DNA from: JAAYQA01 sp964510345 | GTDB taxonomy: Bacteria > Bacillota > Clostridia > Tissierellales > Peptoniphilaceae | DNA length: 39,594 bases | Assembly (NCBI GenBank): GCA_964510345.1 | Contig: CAZEBB010000015.1 | Coordinates: 1-39,594 of the forward strand | Reading direction: 5' to 3' | Shown here: positions 32,917 to 39,594 of the stretch, in pieces | Numbering within the stretch: the stretch's first letter is position 1 | How the letters are laid out: the number at the start of each line of letters is the position of its first letter | Notes under the pieces: generated by a model | Told to the model about the DNA's origin: nothing | Databases searched by the model: none | Seen by the model: only the letters and a program-made list of their open reading frames with translations | Made by a program: the position numbers and the translations under genes

Positions 32917-33542
32917 AAGGATTGACAAAGATAGGGATTGCTGTCGGCTTGATCGTATGGATCATGTCAGGATGCAGCGACCCGGGCAGCCGCGAGAGTG
33001 TGAAAACAGGAAATTCAGTCGGAGAGGTCATCAGTGATCAAATGCAGAATGCAGAAGCGAACGCAAGCGATACAAAACCATCGATAAGTGATCCACAGAC
33101 GGAAGCAGCCGCAATAGAAGGAAAAAAGTTCACCGAACACAATGCAGATACCGATGATCATCCGGATGATCCGTCCGGTGTCGATTATGACCTCACGGCG
33201 ATGAACAGCGATATGGTCTATGCGACAGTCTACCAAATGATGGTGGATCCGGATGCATACATCGGCAAAAGCATCCGAATGAATGGGTTGTATTATATCG
33301 GACGAGATAAAGTAACCGACAATATCTACCATTATTGCATTATCAAAGATGCGATGGCGTGTTGTGCACAGGGCTTGGAATTTGTGTGGGGCGATGGAAC
33401 TCACGTGTATCCGGATGAATACCCCGAGATCAACACCATGGTAGAGGTACAAGGAATCTTTGATACGTACGTAGGTGAAGATGGATATCCGTATGCTCGG
33501 CTTCGAGATGCGACTCTTCAATCTCTGGGCGAATCGGAATGA
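32913..33542 (+). CDS. Lipoprotein of the zinc operon, unknown function
   Basis: This is a 209-residue protein whose signal peptide ends in a lipobox (IMSGC). An acidic, low-complexity, His/Asp-containing linker follows (about 25-90, including HNADTDDHPDD). A conserved-looking C-terminal domain (about 92-205) contains MVYATVYQMMVDPDAYIGK, YHYCIIKDAMACCAQGLEFV and YPEINTMVEVQG, ending with a beta-rich stretch. The Cys-x8-Cys-Cys group and upstream acids could bind metal. I recall similar proteins in zinc operons of other clostridia, but not a named function. ATG at 32913 follows GAGGAGG and overlaps the znuB stop (ATGA). Confidence 0.8.
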   Translation: MKGLTKIGIAVGLIVWIMSGCSDPGSRESVKTGNSVGEVISDQMQNAEANASDTKPSISDPQTEAAAIEGKKFTEHNADTDDHPDDPSGVDYDLTAMNSDMVYATVYQMMVDPDAYIGKSIRMNGLYYIGRDKVTDNIYHYCIIKDAMACCAQGLEFVWGDGTHVYPDEYPEINTMVEVQGIFDTYVGEDGYPYARLRDATLQSLGESE

Positions 33543-33577
33543 TTGGATAATCTAATGACGTCATAAGAAATCTTACT

Positions 33578-33606
33578 TTGACAATTCTTCGATTATCTCA
33601 TATGTT
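33578..33606 (+). promoter_or_regulatory. Promoter of the double-cubane-cluster reductase gene
   Basis: -35 TTGACA (33578-33583) and -10 TATGTT (33601-33606) have a 17-nt spacer. No clear terminator separates it from the zinc operon upstream. Confidence 0.7.
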
Positions 33607-33637
33607 AAGATGGAGAATAGGAGAGGATGGATGAACT

Positions 33638-34792
33638 ATGATCAATATTGATTTGCCAAAAAAGTTTGAAGAATTTGAAGATTTGAGAAAACAGGGATTC
33701 TTGACGGCAAAAGAGTTTAAGGATGAGGGTGGCCGCCTGGCGGGATACTTGTGCTCTTACACTCCGCTCGAAGTGATGTACGCGGCGGGTGTTGCTGCCG
33801 TGGGACTTTGCGGAACCTCGGAAGAGACGATTGCCGATGCGGAGCGCATGTTGCCGAAGAACCTGTGCCCGTTGATCAAATCGACATACGGTTTTGCTTA
33901 TACTGAGAAATGCCCATATACTTACTTTTCGGACTTCATCGTCGGAGAAACCACATGCGATGGAAAGAAGAAAATGTATGAATTACTGAACGATCTGAAA
34001 GAGACCTATGTCTTGCAGCTGCCGCAAGCACAAAACCGTTCCTATGCAGGCGACATCTGGTACGAAGAGATCAAGCTCTTCAAGAAGTTCTTAGAAGATA
34101 AGTATGATATCGAGATCACGGACGAAAAACTGCGAGAAGCCGCTCGTGTCTATAACCGACTGCGCAAAGCGACTTGTGAAATGTATCAAATGATGAAACT
34201 ATCGCCGCCGCCGATGACGGGGACGGAGATGATGATCACGATGCAAAAGGGAAGTTTTAAATTCCGTGTGGAAGAATATGTCGAAGATATCGAAGCCCTC
34301 GTGGAGACGATGAAAGAAAATGTGAAGAACAATACCGGCGTCGTCAGCCCGGAGGCAAAGCGCATTGTTCTCACCGGTTGCCCGACGGGCGGTGTCATCC
34401 AAAAAATCGGCATGGTGATCGAAAGCAATGGTGGCGTCATCGTAAGTCTCGACAACTGCGGCGGTGAACGCACGAATCAGTTTATGATCGACGAAAATTC
34501 AGATGACATTTTGCGCGCGATCTCTGACCGTTATCTCGCGATCAACTGCTCTGTCATGTCGCCAAACGACGAGAGAATCACCAACACCGCAAAAATGGTG
34601 GAAGATTACCAAGCGGATGGCGTGATCGAGATGGTTTTACAAGCCTGCCATACATTCAATGTCGAGGCGACCATCGTGGAAGAAAAAGTAAAGAGCATGG
34701 GAATTCCGTATATGAAGATCGAAACCGATTATTCTTCAACCGATACCGGGCAAATCGAGACGAGAATCGCCGCATTTATTGAAATGCTGTAA
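33638..34792 (+). CDS. Double-cubane-cluster anaerobic reductase (2-hydroxyacyl-CoA dehydratase D-like)
   Basis: This 384-residue protein of the HgdB/BcrC superfamily has cysteines in the N-terminal half at 39, 58, 77, 92 and 107 (GYLCSYTPLEV, GLCGTSEE, KNLCPLIKSTYG, KCPYTYF and TTCDGKK). Later cysteines are in TGCPTGG, DNCGGE, INCSV and QACHTF. Single-subunit members of this type are known to carry an [8Fe-9S] double-cubane cluster and to drive hard reductions using an ATP-fuelled activator. The activator (HgdC-like ATPase) is not in this window. The substrate is unknown; the enoyl/hydroxyacyl-CoA role of true dehydratases needs a second subunit that is also absent. Start: ATG at 33638 after GGAGAGG. 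Confidence 0.85.
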   Translation: MINIDLPKKFEEFEDLRKQGFLTAKEFKDEGGRLAGYLCSYTPLEVMYAAGVAAVGLCGTSEETIADAERMLPKNLCPLIKSTYGFAYTEKCPYTYFSDFIVGETTCDGKKKMYELLNDLKETYVLQLPQAQNRSYAGDIWYEEIKLFKKFLEDKYDIEITDEKLREAARVYNRLRKATCEMYQMMKLSPPPMTGTEMMITMQKGSFKFRVEEYVEDIEALVETMKENVKNNTGVVSPEAKRIVLTGCPTGGVIQKIGMVIESNGGVIVSLDNCGGERTNQFMIDENSDDILRAISDRYLAINCSVMSPNDERITNTAKMVEDYQADGVIEMVLQACHTFNVEATIVEEKVKSMGIPYMKIETDYSSTDTGQIETRIAAFIEML

Positions 34793-34798
34793 ATAAAA

Positions 34799-34827
34799 GG
34801 AGCTTGGATGCAATCATCCTCGCTCCT
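34799..34827. repeat. Left copy of a 29-bp direct repeat (terminator hairpin)
   Basis: This is identical at all 29 positions to 35062-35090. It is itself a hairpin: 11-nt arms (9 of 11 positions complementary) around a 6-nt centre GCAATC. A's precede it but no T-run follows, so this copy is a poor terminator. Confidence 0.92.
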
Positions 34828-35061
34828 CAAACTGATGACAAATACTTTGTTGATGAATGTTTATCAAAAGAAACTCTGTATTTGTGATTACATTCGTTGC
34901 GTAGGAAGGGGATGTCCATAAGAGCGACTCTGAGACGAATCCTCACCATTATCGAATCCTGTTGAGAGGATGAAGTCGAAGCTGGAGCTCGTTGGACACC
35001 CCTGACATAGCAACGCTTATGCACTTACATTCAGTTAACTTAACTTTTGTCTACGCTCTGT
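34828..35061. other. 234-bp non-coding segment between the direct repeats; structured element
   Basis: Pairing is nested over 121 nt. CGTTGC (34895-34900) pairs with GCAACG (35010-35015). A symmetric 6x6 internal loop follows. AGGGGATGTCCA (34907-34918, one bulged A) pairs with TGGACACCCCT (34993-35003). CGACT (34925-34929) pairs with AGTCG (34974-34978). ATCCTC (34939-34944) pairs with GAGGAT (34966-34971). No credible ORF exists; a 65-codon minus-strand frame has no SD-supported start. I recognise no riboswitch or ribozyme family. It could be a small mobile element, a structured RNA, or both. Confidence 0.6.
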
Positions 35062-35095
35062 GGAGCTTGGATGCAATCATCCTCGCTCCTTTTTC
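35062..35095. terminator. Right copy of the 29-bp repeat, functional terminator
   Basis: The hairpin is GGAGC...GCTCC with an inner GGAT/ATCC stem, followed on the plus strand by TTTTT. It ends 5 bp before the argD stop codon. Joined to the left flank (AAAA before the first copy), it would rebuild a symmetric A-stem-T terminator. Confidence 0.75.
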
Positions 35096-36288
35096 TATGC
35101 CATTTGTTGTAGTACTTCCTTTAGCTCTGCGATCATCGCATCGATCTCTTCCTTTTCGATCACGAGCGGCGGGAGAAAGCGAAGGACGGTGTCGGCGGTC
35201 GTGTTGATGACATAGCCTCTTTCGAGCATCGCTTCAACCGCAGGTTTTGCCGTGCGGTCGAGCTCAAGTCCTAGCAATAGGCCAACGCCGCGCGCTTCTT
35301 TGGCCACTTCGCATTCGTCGACGAGCTCATTCAGTTTTTGCATGAAATACGCGCCGATTTCTTTTGCGCGAGCAGGTAAGTCCATGCGCAAGTGCTCTTT
35401 CACCGTGGCAACTGCCGCTGCGGTGCACAGCGGATTGCCGCCGAACGTCGTGCCGTGTCGCCCGGGTGTAAAAGATGCGGATACGATGTCGGTCGACAGG
35501 ATCGCACCGATCGGCACGCCGTTGCCGAGCGCTTTGGCCATGGTGACGATGTCGGGTTGCACGCCGAACTCTTCGTAGGCGAAGAGAGATCCGGTGCGGC
35601 CCATCCCGCATTGGATTTCATCGAAGATCAGAAGAGTGCCGGTCTCGCGACATTTCTTGCGAACGGCGGCTAAAAATGCCGGCGTCGCCGGGTGAACGCC
35701 ACCTTCGCCCTGAACGGGTTCAATGATCACCGCTGCCGTCGTGTCCGTGATGGCAGATTCCAGAGCATCGATGTCGTTGAGTGGGGTAAAGCGAAAACCC
35801 GCCGGCATGCTGCCGAAACCTTCACGGTAGGCGGCATTGTCGGTGATGGACAGAGTGGTGAGACTGCGTCCGTGAAAGGCTCCGTTACAGGCCACGATCT
35901 CCGTTTTTTCTTTTTCTCCGCGGTCGTATTGATACCGTCTCGCCAGCTTAACAGCTCCTTCGTTTGCCTCCGCTCCGGAATTACAGAAGAAGACTTTTTC
36001 TGCGAACGAGTTCTCAGTCAGCAAGTTTGCCAGTTCAACTTGGCTTTCGATCCAGAAATAGTTGGAGGTATGAATGATCTTGTCGACTTGCGCATGCAGC
36101 GCCGCTTGGTATGCCTCGTTGCTGTAGCCGAGATTGCAGACGGCAATGCCAGACAAAAAATCCGAGTAAGCCTTTCCGTCTGAATCGTACAGCGTATTGC
36201 CTTCGCCTCGAACGAACGAGACAGGGAACCGCTTATAGGTTTCCATGAGATTCGCTTGACCGTATTCGAAGATTTCTTTTGTATTCAA
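35095..36288 (-). CDS. argD: Acetylornithine aminotransferase
   Basis: This PLP enzyme of arginine synthesis (N-acetylornithine to the semialdehyde) has 397 residues. Class III aminotransferase marks: YSDFLSGIAVCNLGY, FFCNSGAEANEGAVKLAR, NGAFHGRSLTTLS, VIIEPVQGEGGVHP, LLIFDEIQCGMGRTG, the PLP-lysine in TMAKALGNGVPIGA, and HGTTFGGNPLC. The start is TTG at 36288, with GAGGTGA just upstream. Ornithine and succinyl-ornithine transaminases are close relatives; without other arg genes here the assignment rests on sequence pattern. A palindrome overlaps its -35. Confidence 0.88.
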   Translation of the reverse strand: MNTKEIFEYGQANLMETYKRFPVSFVRGEGNTLYDSDGKAYSDFLSGIAVCNLGYSNEAYQAALHAQVDKIIHTSNYFWIESQVELANLLTENSFAEKVFFCNSGAEANEGAVKLARRYQYDRGEKEKTEIVACNGAFHGRSLTTLSITDNAAYREGFGSMPAGFRFTPLNDIDALESAITDTTAAVIIEPVQGEGGVHPATPAFLAAVRKKCRETGTLLIFDEIQCGMGRTGSLFAYEEFGVQPDIVTMAKALGNGVPIGAILSTDIVSASFTPGRHGTTFGGNPLCTAAAVATVKEHLRMDLPARAKEIGAYFMQKLNELVDECEVAKEARGVGLLLGLELDRTAKPAVEAMLERGYVINTTADTVLRFLPPLVIEKEEIDAMIAELKEVLQQMA

Positions 36289-36353
36289 TTGATCACCTCA
36301 TTTGTATTTAGTTCAACGCCGCATTGCCATAGTTTGTGATGCGGTTGCTTTTG

Positions 36354-36383
36354 ATTATATCGCGAAAGTTGCATTCCATGCAA
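36354..36383 (-). promoter_or_regulatory. argD promoter
   Basis: On the minus strand -35 TTGCAT (36383-36378) and -10 TATAAT (36359-36354) have an 18-nt spacer. Confidence 0.7.
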
Positions 36384-36385
36384 CT
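36367..36385. promoter_or_regulatory. Palindromic operator over the argD -35
   Basis: AGTTGCAT-TCC-ATGCAACT is a perfect 8-3-8 inverted repeat lying across the -35. A bound protein would block RNA polymerase. An arginine-responsive repressor is plausible, but the sequence is not the textbook ARG box. 36386-36442 shows nothing further. Confidence 0.6.
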
Positions 36386-36442
36386 CGCAGGCCGGGACGA
36401 TACGGATGAACGTGGATGAAAATAGGATTAGAAATCGCTATG

Positions 36443-36471
36443 TTACAATTATTAATTTGAATTGTTATATT
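36443..36471 (+). promoter_or_regulatory. Promoter of the FAD/NAD(P)-binding protein gene
   Basis: -35 TTACAA (36443-36448) and -10 TATATT (36466-36471) have a 17-nt spacer. The spacer is bounded by a short ACAATT/AATTGT inverted repeat. Confidence 0.55.
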
Positions 36472-36523
36472 TTGCTGGAATCGCATAAAATGATTTTAGG
36501 ACCCAATTAAAGGAGGATCCATA

Positions 36524-37960
36524 ATGGAAAGAATTGCTGTCATTGGAATGGGAACGAGCGGTATGGCGGTTGTCGCCGCCTATGCAAAAGAGGTGGATAC
36601 AAGCCGAGTGCAGATCGATTGTTACGACACTCCCGAGAGCTTTGGGAAGGGCTATCCGTATCGAGACGATTCCGATGGACTACTGCTGAATCTGAAGACG
36701 AGAAAAATAAGCTACGATTATGAGAACAACGATGATTTGGCCGAATGGCTGCAAGCAAATGGTGAACCGGTCAATGAATACACGTCGCGCAGGCGTTTCG
36801 GACTCTACACGAGTGCCCGATTGGCTGAGAGTATGGAAAAGATTGGAGCGCAAAAGATCACAGAACCCGTCGTGCACTTGGACTGGTTGCCGAAAGAGGA
36901 GCTGTGGGAAGTTGAGACGGATCAAAGGCGTGTCAATCGATATGATCGCGTGCATTTTTGTGCCGGAGAATTGACACAAAACGCGCCGTTTCCATTGGAA
37001 GAACACGATCGGTATATCGATTCGGTGTATCCGACGACGCATAAGCTCGCCGTAATTCCGGAAGGGTCCACGGTAGCGGTCATAGGAGCCGGCTTAACCG
37101 GTGTCGATGTGGCGACCGGGTTACTGGAAGAGCGTAAGGCCAAGAAAGTTTATATGTTCTCCCGCAGTTGCGTGATTCCGACGGTGCGCGTTGACCCTGT
37201 CGATCGTCCTCTGCAAGTGATCACCGTGCCTCGGATTCAAAACCTGATCGATGAGGGAAACGGCTTCTCGTCGTTTGAGACCTTTGAAGAGTTGCTTCGT
37301 GAGGAACTCCAATTCCAAGGGATTGATTTTGACCAATTCCAGGCAAAACACATGTGTGGTGGAATCGAAGGATTGAGAACCAACATCAACGAACCGGACG
37401 ATCTGGCGATCGTTCAAGCGATCCTACCGCCGATGAACGTCGCGCTCAACAAAATCTGGGTCGCGCTGACCGCATCCGATCGCAAAAGATTCCGTGCAAA
37501 GTATCATCCGTTTATGACCTTAAATCGCAGTCCGTTGCCGCAGATTTCGGCAGAGCAACTGATCCAAGCGGCAGACGAAGGAAGGCTAGAGATGCCTGTG
37601 GGCATCAACGGAGCGAAGTGGGTCGAAGAACGTGAGGTGTTCGAATTCTCCTCAGGAGATGAGGTGATCTTCACGAGTGAATGGGCATGCAATGCGACCG
37701 GACTCGATACCTTCATGCGCAAGATATCAGATAAGAATCCGTTATTGACGCGTATGTTGGACAAGCGCTATCTCCAAATGGACGACTACGGCGGTGTCAG
37801 CGTCGTGCCGGAAGACGTGTCGGCGATCTCGCCTCGATTTGGAAACATGAAAACGCTGCACGTGCACGGGGTGATCATATCCGGTGTTCAGTACCGAAAT
37901 AACTCCACACTGATCATGCAGATGACGGCCCATAATCTGATTAAAGATTTGTATAAATAA
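36524..37960 (+). CDS. FAD/NAD(P)-binding protein (NAD_binding_9-type)
   Basis: This 478-residue flavoprotein-like enzyme starts directly with a dinucleotide fold, IAVIGMGTSGMAVVAAYA (about 4-21). It continues with FGKGYPYRDDSDGLLLNL, the pattern of the NAD_binding_9 group. A second dinucleotide motif, VAVIGAGLTGVDVATG, lies near residue 186. The C-terminus has a WACNATGLDT segment and LHVHGVIISGVQYRNNSTLI. These are oxidoreductase folds with no assigned substrate. There is no signal peptide, so it is cytoplasmic. The start is ATG at 36524 after AAAGGAGGA. It is monocistronic, with its own promoter and terminator. Confidence 0.82.
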   Translation: MERIAVIGMGTSGMAVVAAYAKEVDTSRVQIDCYDTPESFGKGYPYRDDSDGLLLNLKTRKISYDYENNDDLAEWLQANGEPVNEYTSRRRFGLYTSARLAESMEKIGAQKITEPVVHLDWLPKEELWEVETDQRRVNRYDRVHFCAGELTQNAPFPLEEHDRYIDSVYPTTHKLAVIPEGSTVAVIGAGLTGVDVATGLLEERKAKKVYMFSRSCVIPTVRVDPVDRPLQVITVPRIQNLIDEGNGFSSFETFEELLREELQFQGIDFDQFQAKHMCGGIEGLRTNINEPDDLAIVQAILPPMNVALNKIWVALTASDRKRFRAKYHPFMTLNRSPLPQISAEQLIQAADEGRLEMPVGINGAKWVEEREVFEFSSGDEVIFTSEWACNATGLDTFMRKISDKNPLLTRMLDKRYLQMDDYGGVSVVPEDVSAISPRFGNMKTLHVHGVIISGVQYRNNSTLIMQMTAHNLIKDLYK

Positions 37961-37985
37961 CTTACGTGATGCTAATACTACAAAG

Positions 37986-38019
37986 AAACCCTCGAAGGAA
38001 GGATCCCTCGAGGGCTTTT
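37986..38019. terminator. Terminator between the FAD protein and the CWB2 protein
   Basis: CCCTCGA (37989-37995) pairs with TCGAGGG (38008-38014), flanked by A's on the left and CTTTT on the right. It may serve both convergent genes. Confidence 0.78.
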
Positions 38020-38064
38020 CTATGGACTTTTTGGAAGATTGACTATTCAAGCTTCACAGAGTTG

Positions 38065-39333
38065 TTAACGAAGGGCTTTTCTATAGCCGGCATCTTTAGC
38101 TTCCGCTTCAGTATCAAAGTAAACGGCATTTTTGTATTTAACCTTTTTGTAATCAACCTGATTTGGCATATGATAAATCAGACTATTCTTATTTCCAATA
38201 ATGCGACCGTCTGCATAAAGATAGGCAAGATCTTCATCTTTTGGATCACGAGGGGCTGGCTCCGTAGTACCTGGTTTCGGGTCAACTAGAGTAGGATCTA
38301 CCGGGGTAGGGTCAACCGGTTTTGGTACAACCGGAAGCGGATCAACAGAGACCGGCTTATACAGATTTTCTACTTGCTCGAAAACTGCCTTCGAAACGGA
38401 ATTTTCTCCACCAACAATGATGACATTTTTAATCCCATTGTCTTTTAAGTAGTTTCTCGTTTCTGTACTGAGCATTTTGGGTGAGGTAAGAAGTAGTGCA
38501 TGTTTTCCACCGCTCATCATTGAGGCGGCTGCTAGCGCATCCGGGTAGTTGGTTCCGTCGGCGAGTACAACATACTCGATGTCTGTTCCCAGTTCCTTCG
38601 GGTACAATTTTGCGATTTCCACTGCCGTCGCATAGCGATTGCTGCCCGCTACGCGCAGTTTTGTTTGGCTTGGAACCGCATTCTCTCCCCCGAAAACACG
38701 GAATCCGTCAATATTTGCATCAGGTTTGGCAAGTATCAGCGATTCAATGATTACATCTGGTTCTGTTCCTTCGATGATTTGTCCTACAAAGGGTGCGGCT
38801 GCCAACGCATCTGCAAAGATGGATCCACTAGCGTAGCTGACGAGGTCGCCCCCAATTTGAGTCCCCGTCTGTTGCTGATGCAGATGTTGTCGAACGCCTG
38901 CAATTGCCCACGAGGTCTCGAACCGGTCGGTTCCCGCAATTCTCACTACATCGGTTACATGCTTTGCAAGTTCGTTTTCAACCGCAGGGGTGATGGTGTT
39001 GGCACCACCGAGCAGATAGATTGTCTCCACGTCGAGCCGATTGATTTCGTCGATGACGATCTGCGGCGCAGCATTTTTTTGTACGGTCAATATCGGAGCA
39101 TCTAGCTGTACAGCTAAAGTACCGCCTACCAGCGCATCCGGGAAGTTCTCTCCGGACGCGACAATCGCAACCGGTGATTCCTTAAAGCTTGCCTGACTGA
39201 TCTTCACCGCTGTTTCATAACGGTTAGCTCCAGAGATTCGTGTTACTTCCATTTCTGTTTCCTGTGCGTACGCAGATGTAACGGGCGTTAGAAGAAGCAG
39301 AAATGCTAGGAGAAGGGACATACATCTTTTCAT
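38065..39333 (-). CDS. Secreted CWB2 cell-surface protein with C-terminal small domain
   Basis: This is a 422-residue exported protein. A signal peptide (about 1-23, ending AYA) is followed by three cell-wall-binding type 2 repeats beginning RISGANRYETA (about 32), RIAGTDRFETS (about 130) and RVAGSNRYATA (about 228). A Pro-rich linker with VDPTP-type repeats follows (about 330-370). The last roughly 50 residues (IIGNKNSLIYHMPNQ, then AVYFDTEAEAKDAGYR) match the small domain found at the C-terminus of some secreted nucleases and competence proteins. It has no catalytic domain I recognise. The start is the ATG at 39333, with AAAGGAGG about 8 nt upstream; a nearer ATG 4 nt earlier is in another frame. 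Confidence 0.9.
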   Translation of the reverse strand: MKRCMSLLLAFLLLLTPVTSAYAQETEMEVTRISGANRYETAVKISQASFKESPVAIVASGENFPDALVGGTLAVQLDAPILTVQKNAAPQIVIDEINRLDVETIYLLGGANTITPAVENELAKHVTDVVRIAGTDRFETSWAIAGVRQHLHQQQTGTQIGGDLVSYASGSIFADALAAAPFVGQIIEGTEPDVIIESLILAKPDANIDGFRVFGGENAVPSQTKLRVAGSNRYATAVEIAKLYPKELGTDIEYVVLADGTNYPDALAAASMMSGGKHALLLTSPKMLSTETRNYLKDNGIKNVIIVGGENSVSKAVFEQVENLYKPVSVDPLPVVPKPVDPTPVDPTLVDPKPGTTEPAPRDPKDEDLAYLYADGRIIGNKNSLIYHMPNQVDYKKVKYKNAVYFDTEAEAKDAGYRKALR

Positions 39334-39400
39334 TCATGAAACCTCCTTTGTTTTGTTACGATAATTGTATCAAAAATAAAGTAAGGAGTATAGATTGGTG

Positions 39401-39417
39401 ATTCGTCATGTACGAAT
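39401..39417. repeat. Inverted repeat upstream of the CWB2 protein gene
   Basis: ATTCGT-CATGT-ACGAAT is a perfect 6-5-6 inverted repeat about 70 bp before the start codon. It is a possible operator. Around it (39334-39504) I see a -10-like TACAAT on the minus strand near 39368 and no convincing -35. Confidence 0.35.
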
Positions 39418-39504
39418 TTATGAACAGGAATCGAAAATACTTGCTCCTTACGAGCGCCTTACCGTACAACATTTTCTGTTTCAGAGCAGATTTTTCAGTA
39501 AAAC

Positions 39505-39537
39505 AAAACCGACATTCTTAGCGGAATGTCGGCTTTT
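39505..39537 (-). terminator. Terminator of tRNA-Lys
   Basis: CCGACATTC (39509-39517) pairs with GAATGTCGG (39524-39532). On the minus strand it is followed by a T-rich stretch, just past the tRNA 3' end. Confidence 0.85.
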
Positions 39538-39540
39538 GCA

Positions 39541-39594
39541 TGGTGCACCTTCAGGGACTCGAACCCTGGACCCACTGATTAAGAGTCAGTTGCT
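39541..39594 (-). tRNA. tRNA-Lys (anticodon CTT), partial
   Basis: The 3' 54 nt of a minus-strand tRNA are present; the 5' part lies beyond the window. CCA is encoded (39541-39543). The anticodon arm ACTGA-CTCTTAA-TCAGT gives anticodon CTT, reading AAG. The T-arm CAGGGTTCGAGTCCCTG is intact. Confidence 0.92.

Noticed and set aside
34827..35024. 65-codon minus-strand frame in the structured element
   Set aside because: It has no SD-supported start and no domain. Its coding is better explained by the folded stems.
34799..35090. CRISPR array
   Set aside because: There are only two repeats, 234 bp apart, with no cas genes. The spacing is far outside CRISPR range.

Overview
The window reads as chromosomal DNA from an anaerobic, Gram-positive Firmicute, most likely a clostridial or tissierellial lineage of medium GC. 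The evidence is strong Shine-Dalgarno sequences with frequent GTG/TTG starts, clear sigma-A type promoters, many intrinsic terminators, lipoproteins, two cell-wall-binding-repeat (CWB2) surface proteins, an ECF folate transporter under a THF riboswitch, hybrid cluster protein, hemerythrin, and a double-cubane-cluster reductase. I cannot name a genus. No prophage, IS transposase or CRISPR array is visible.

Layout. 1-2400: tRNA-Ser(CGA), then a secreted flavinylated FAD reductase with its own promoter and terminator. 2401-4450 (minus): folC, then folT with a THF riboswitch between them. 4450-7100: a leader ending in a strong terminator ahead of a DUF2325-like gene, converging on serA. 7113-10632: a nitrosative-stress cluster (Crp/Fnr regulator, hcp, an unknown gene, hemerythrin) with a palindromic operator at -41.5 of the hcp promoter. 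10670-13432: a secreted CWB2 amidase. 13517-22556: a ten-gene operon with overlapping genes, hisZ-G-D-C-B-A-IE-K, then a WYL regulator and a DTD2-like D-aminoacyl-tRNA deacylase. It lacks hisH and hisF.

22566-27460: divergent units around a DeoR regulator (deoR plus an alanine/glycine symporter leftward, an MFS transporter plus a phosphodiesterase rightward), with tandem ACACAA motifs in the shared promoter region. 27481-29100: an autoregulated PadR gene with a membrane partner, then an ACT-domain protein. 29119-29280: tRNA-Ala(CGC). 29378-33542: a zinc operon (Fur/Zur regulator under a 7-1-7 box, small metal-motif membrane protein, His-rich zinc-binding lipoprotein, ATPase, permease, lipoprotein). 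33578-34827: double-cubane-cluster reductase. 35095-36385 (minus): argD with a palindrome over its -35. 36443-38019: an FAD/NAD(P)-binding protein. 38065-39333 (minus): a second CWB2 surface protein. 39541 to the window end: tRNA-Lys(CTT), cut by the window edge.

The most unusual feature lies at 34799-35090. The terminator hairpin of the reductase gene is present as two exact 29-bp direct copies. They bracket 234 bp of apparently non-coding DNA that can fold into a long multi-helix rod. This looks like a small structured element inserted into a terminator. Other points of note are the his operon without IGP synthase genes, the DTD2-like deacylase in a bacterium, the unknown gene inside the hcp operon, and the leader before the DUF2325-like gene. 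All family assignments were made by reading the sequence; no database search was run.
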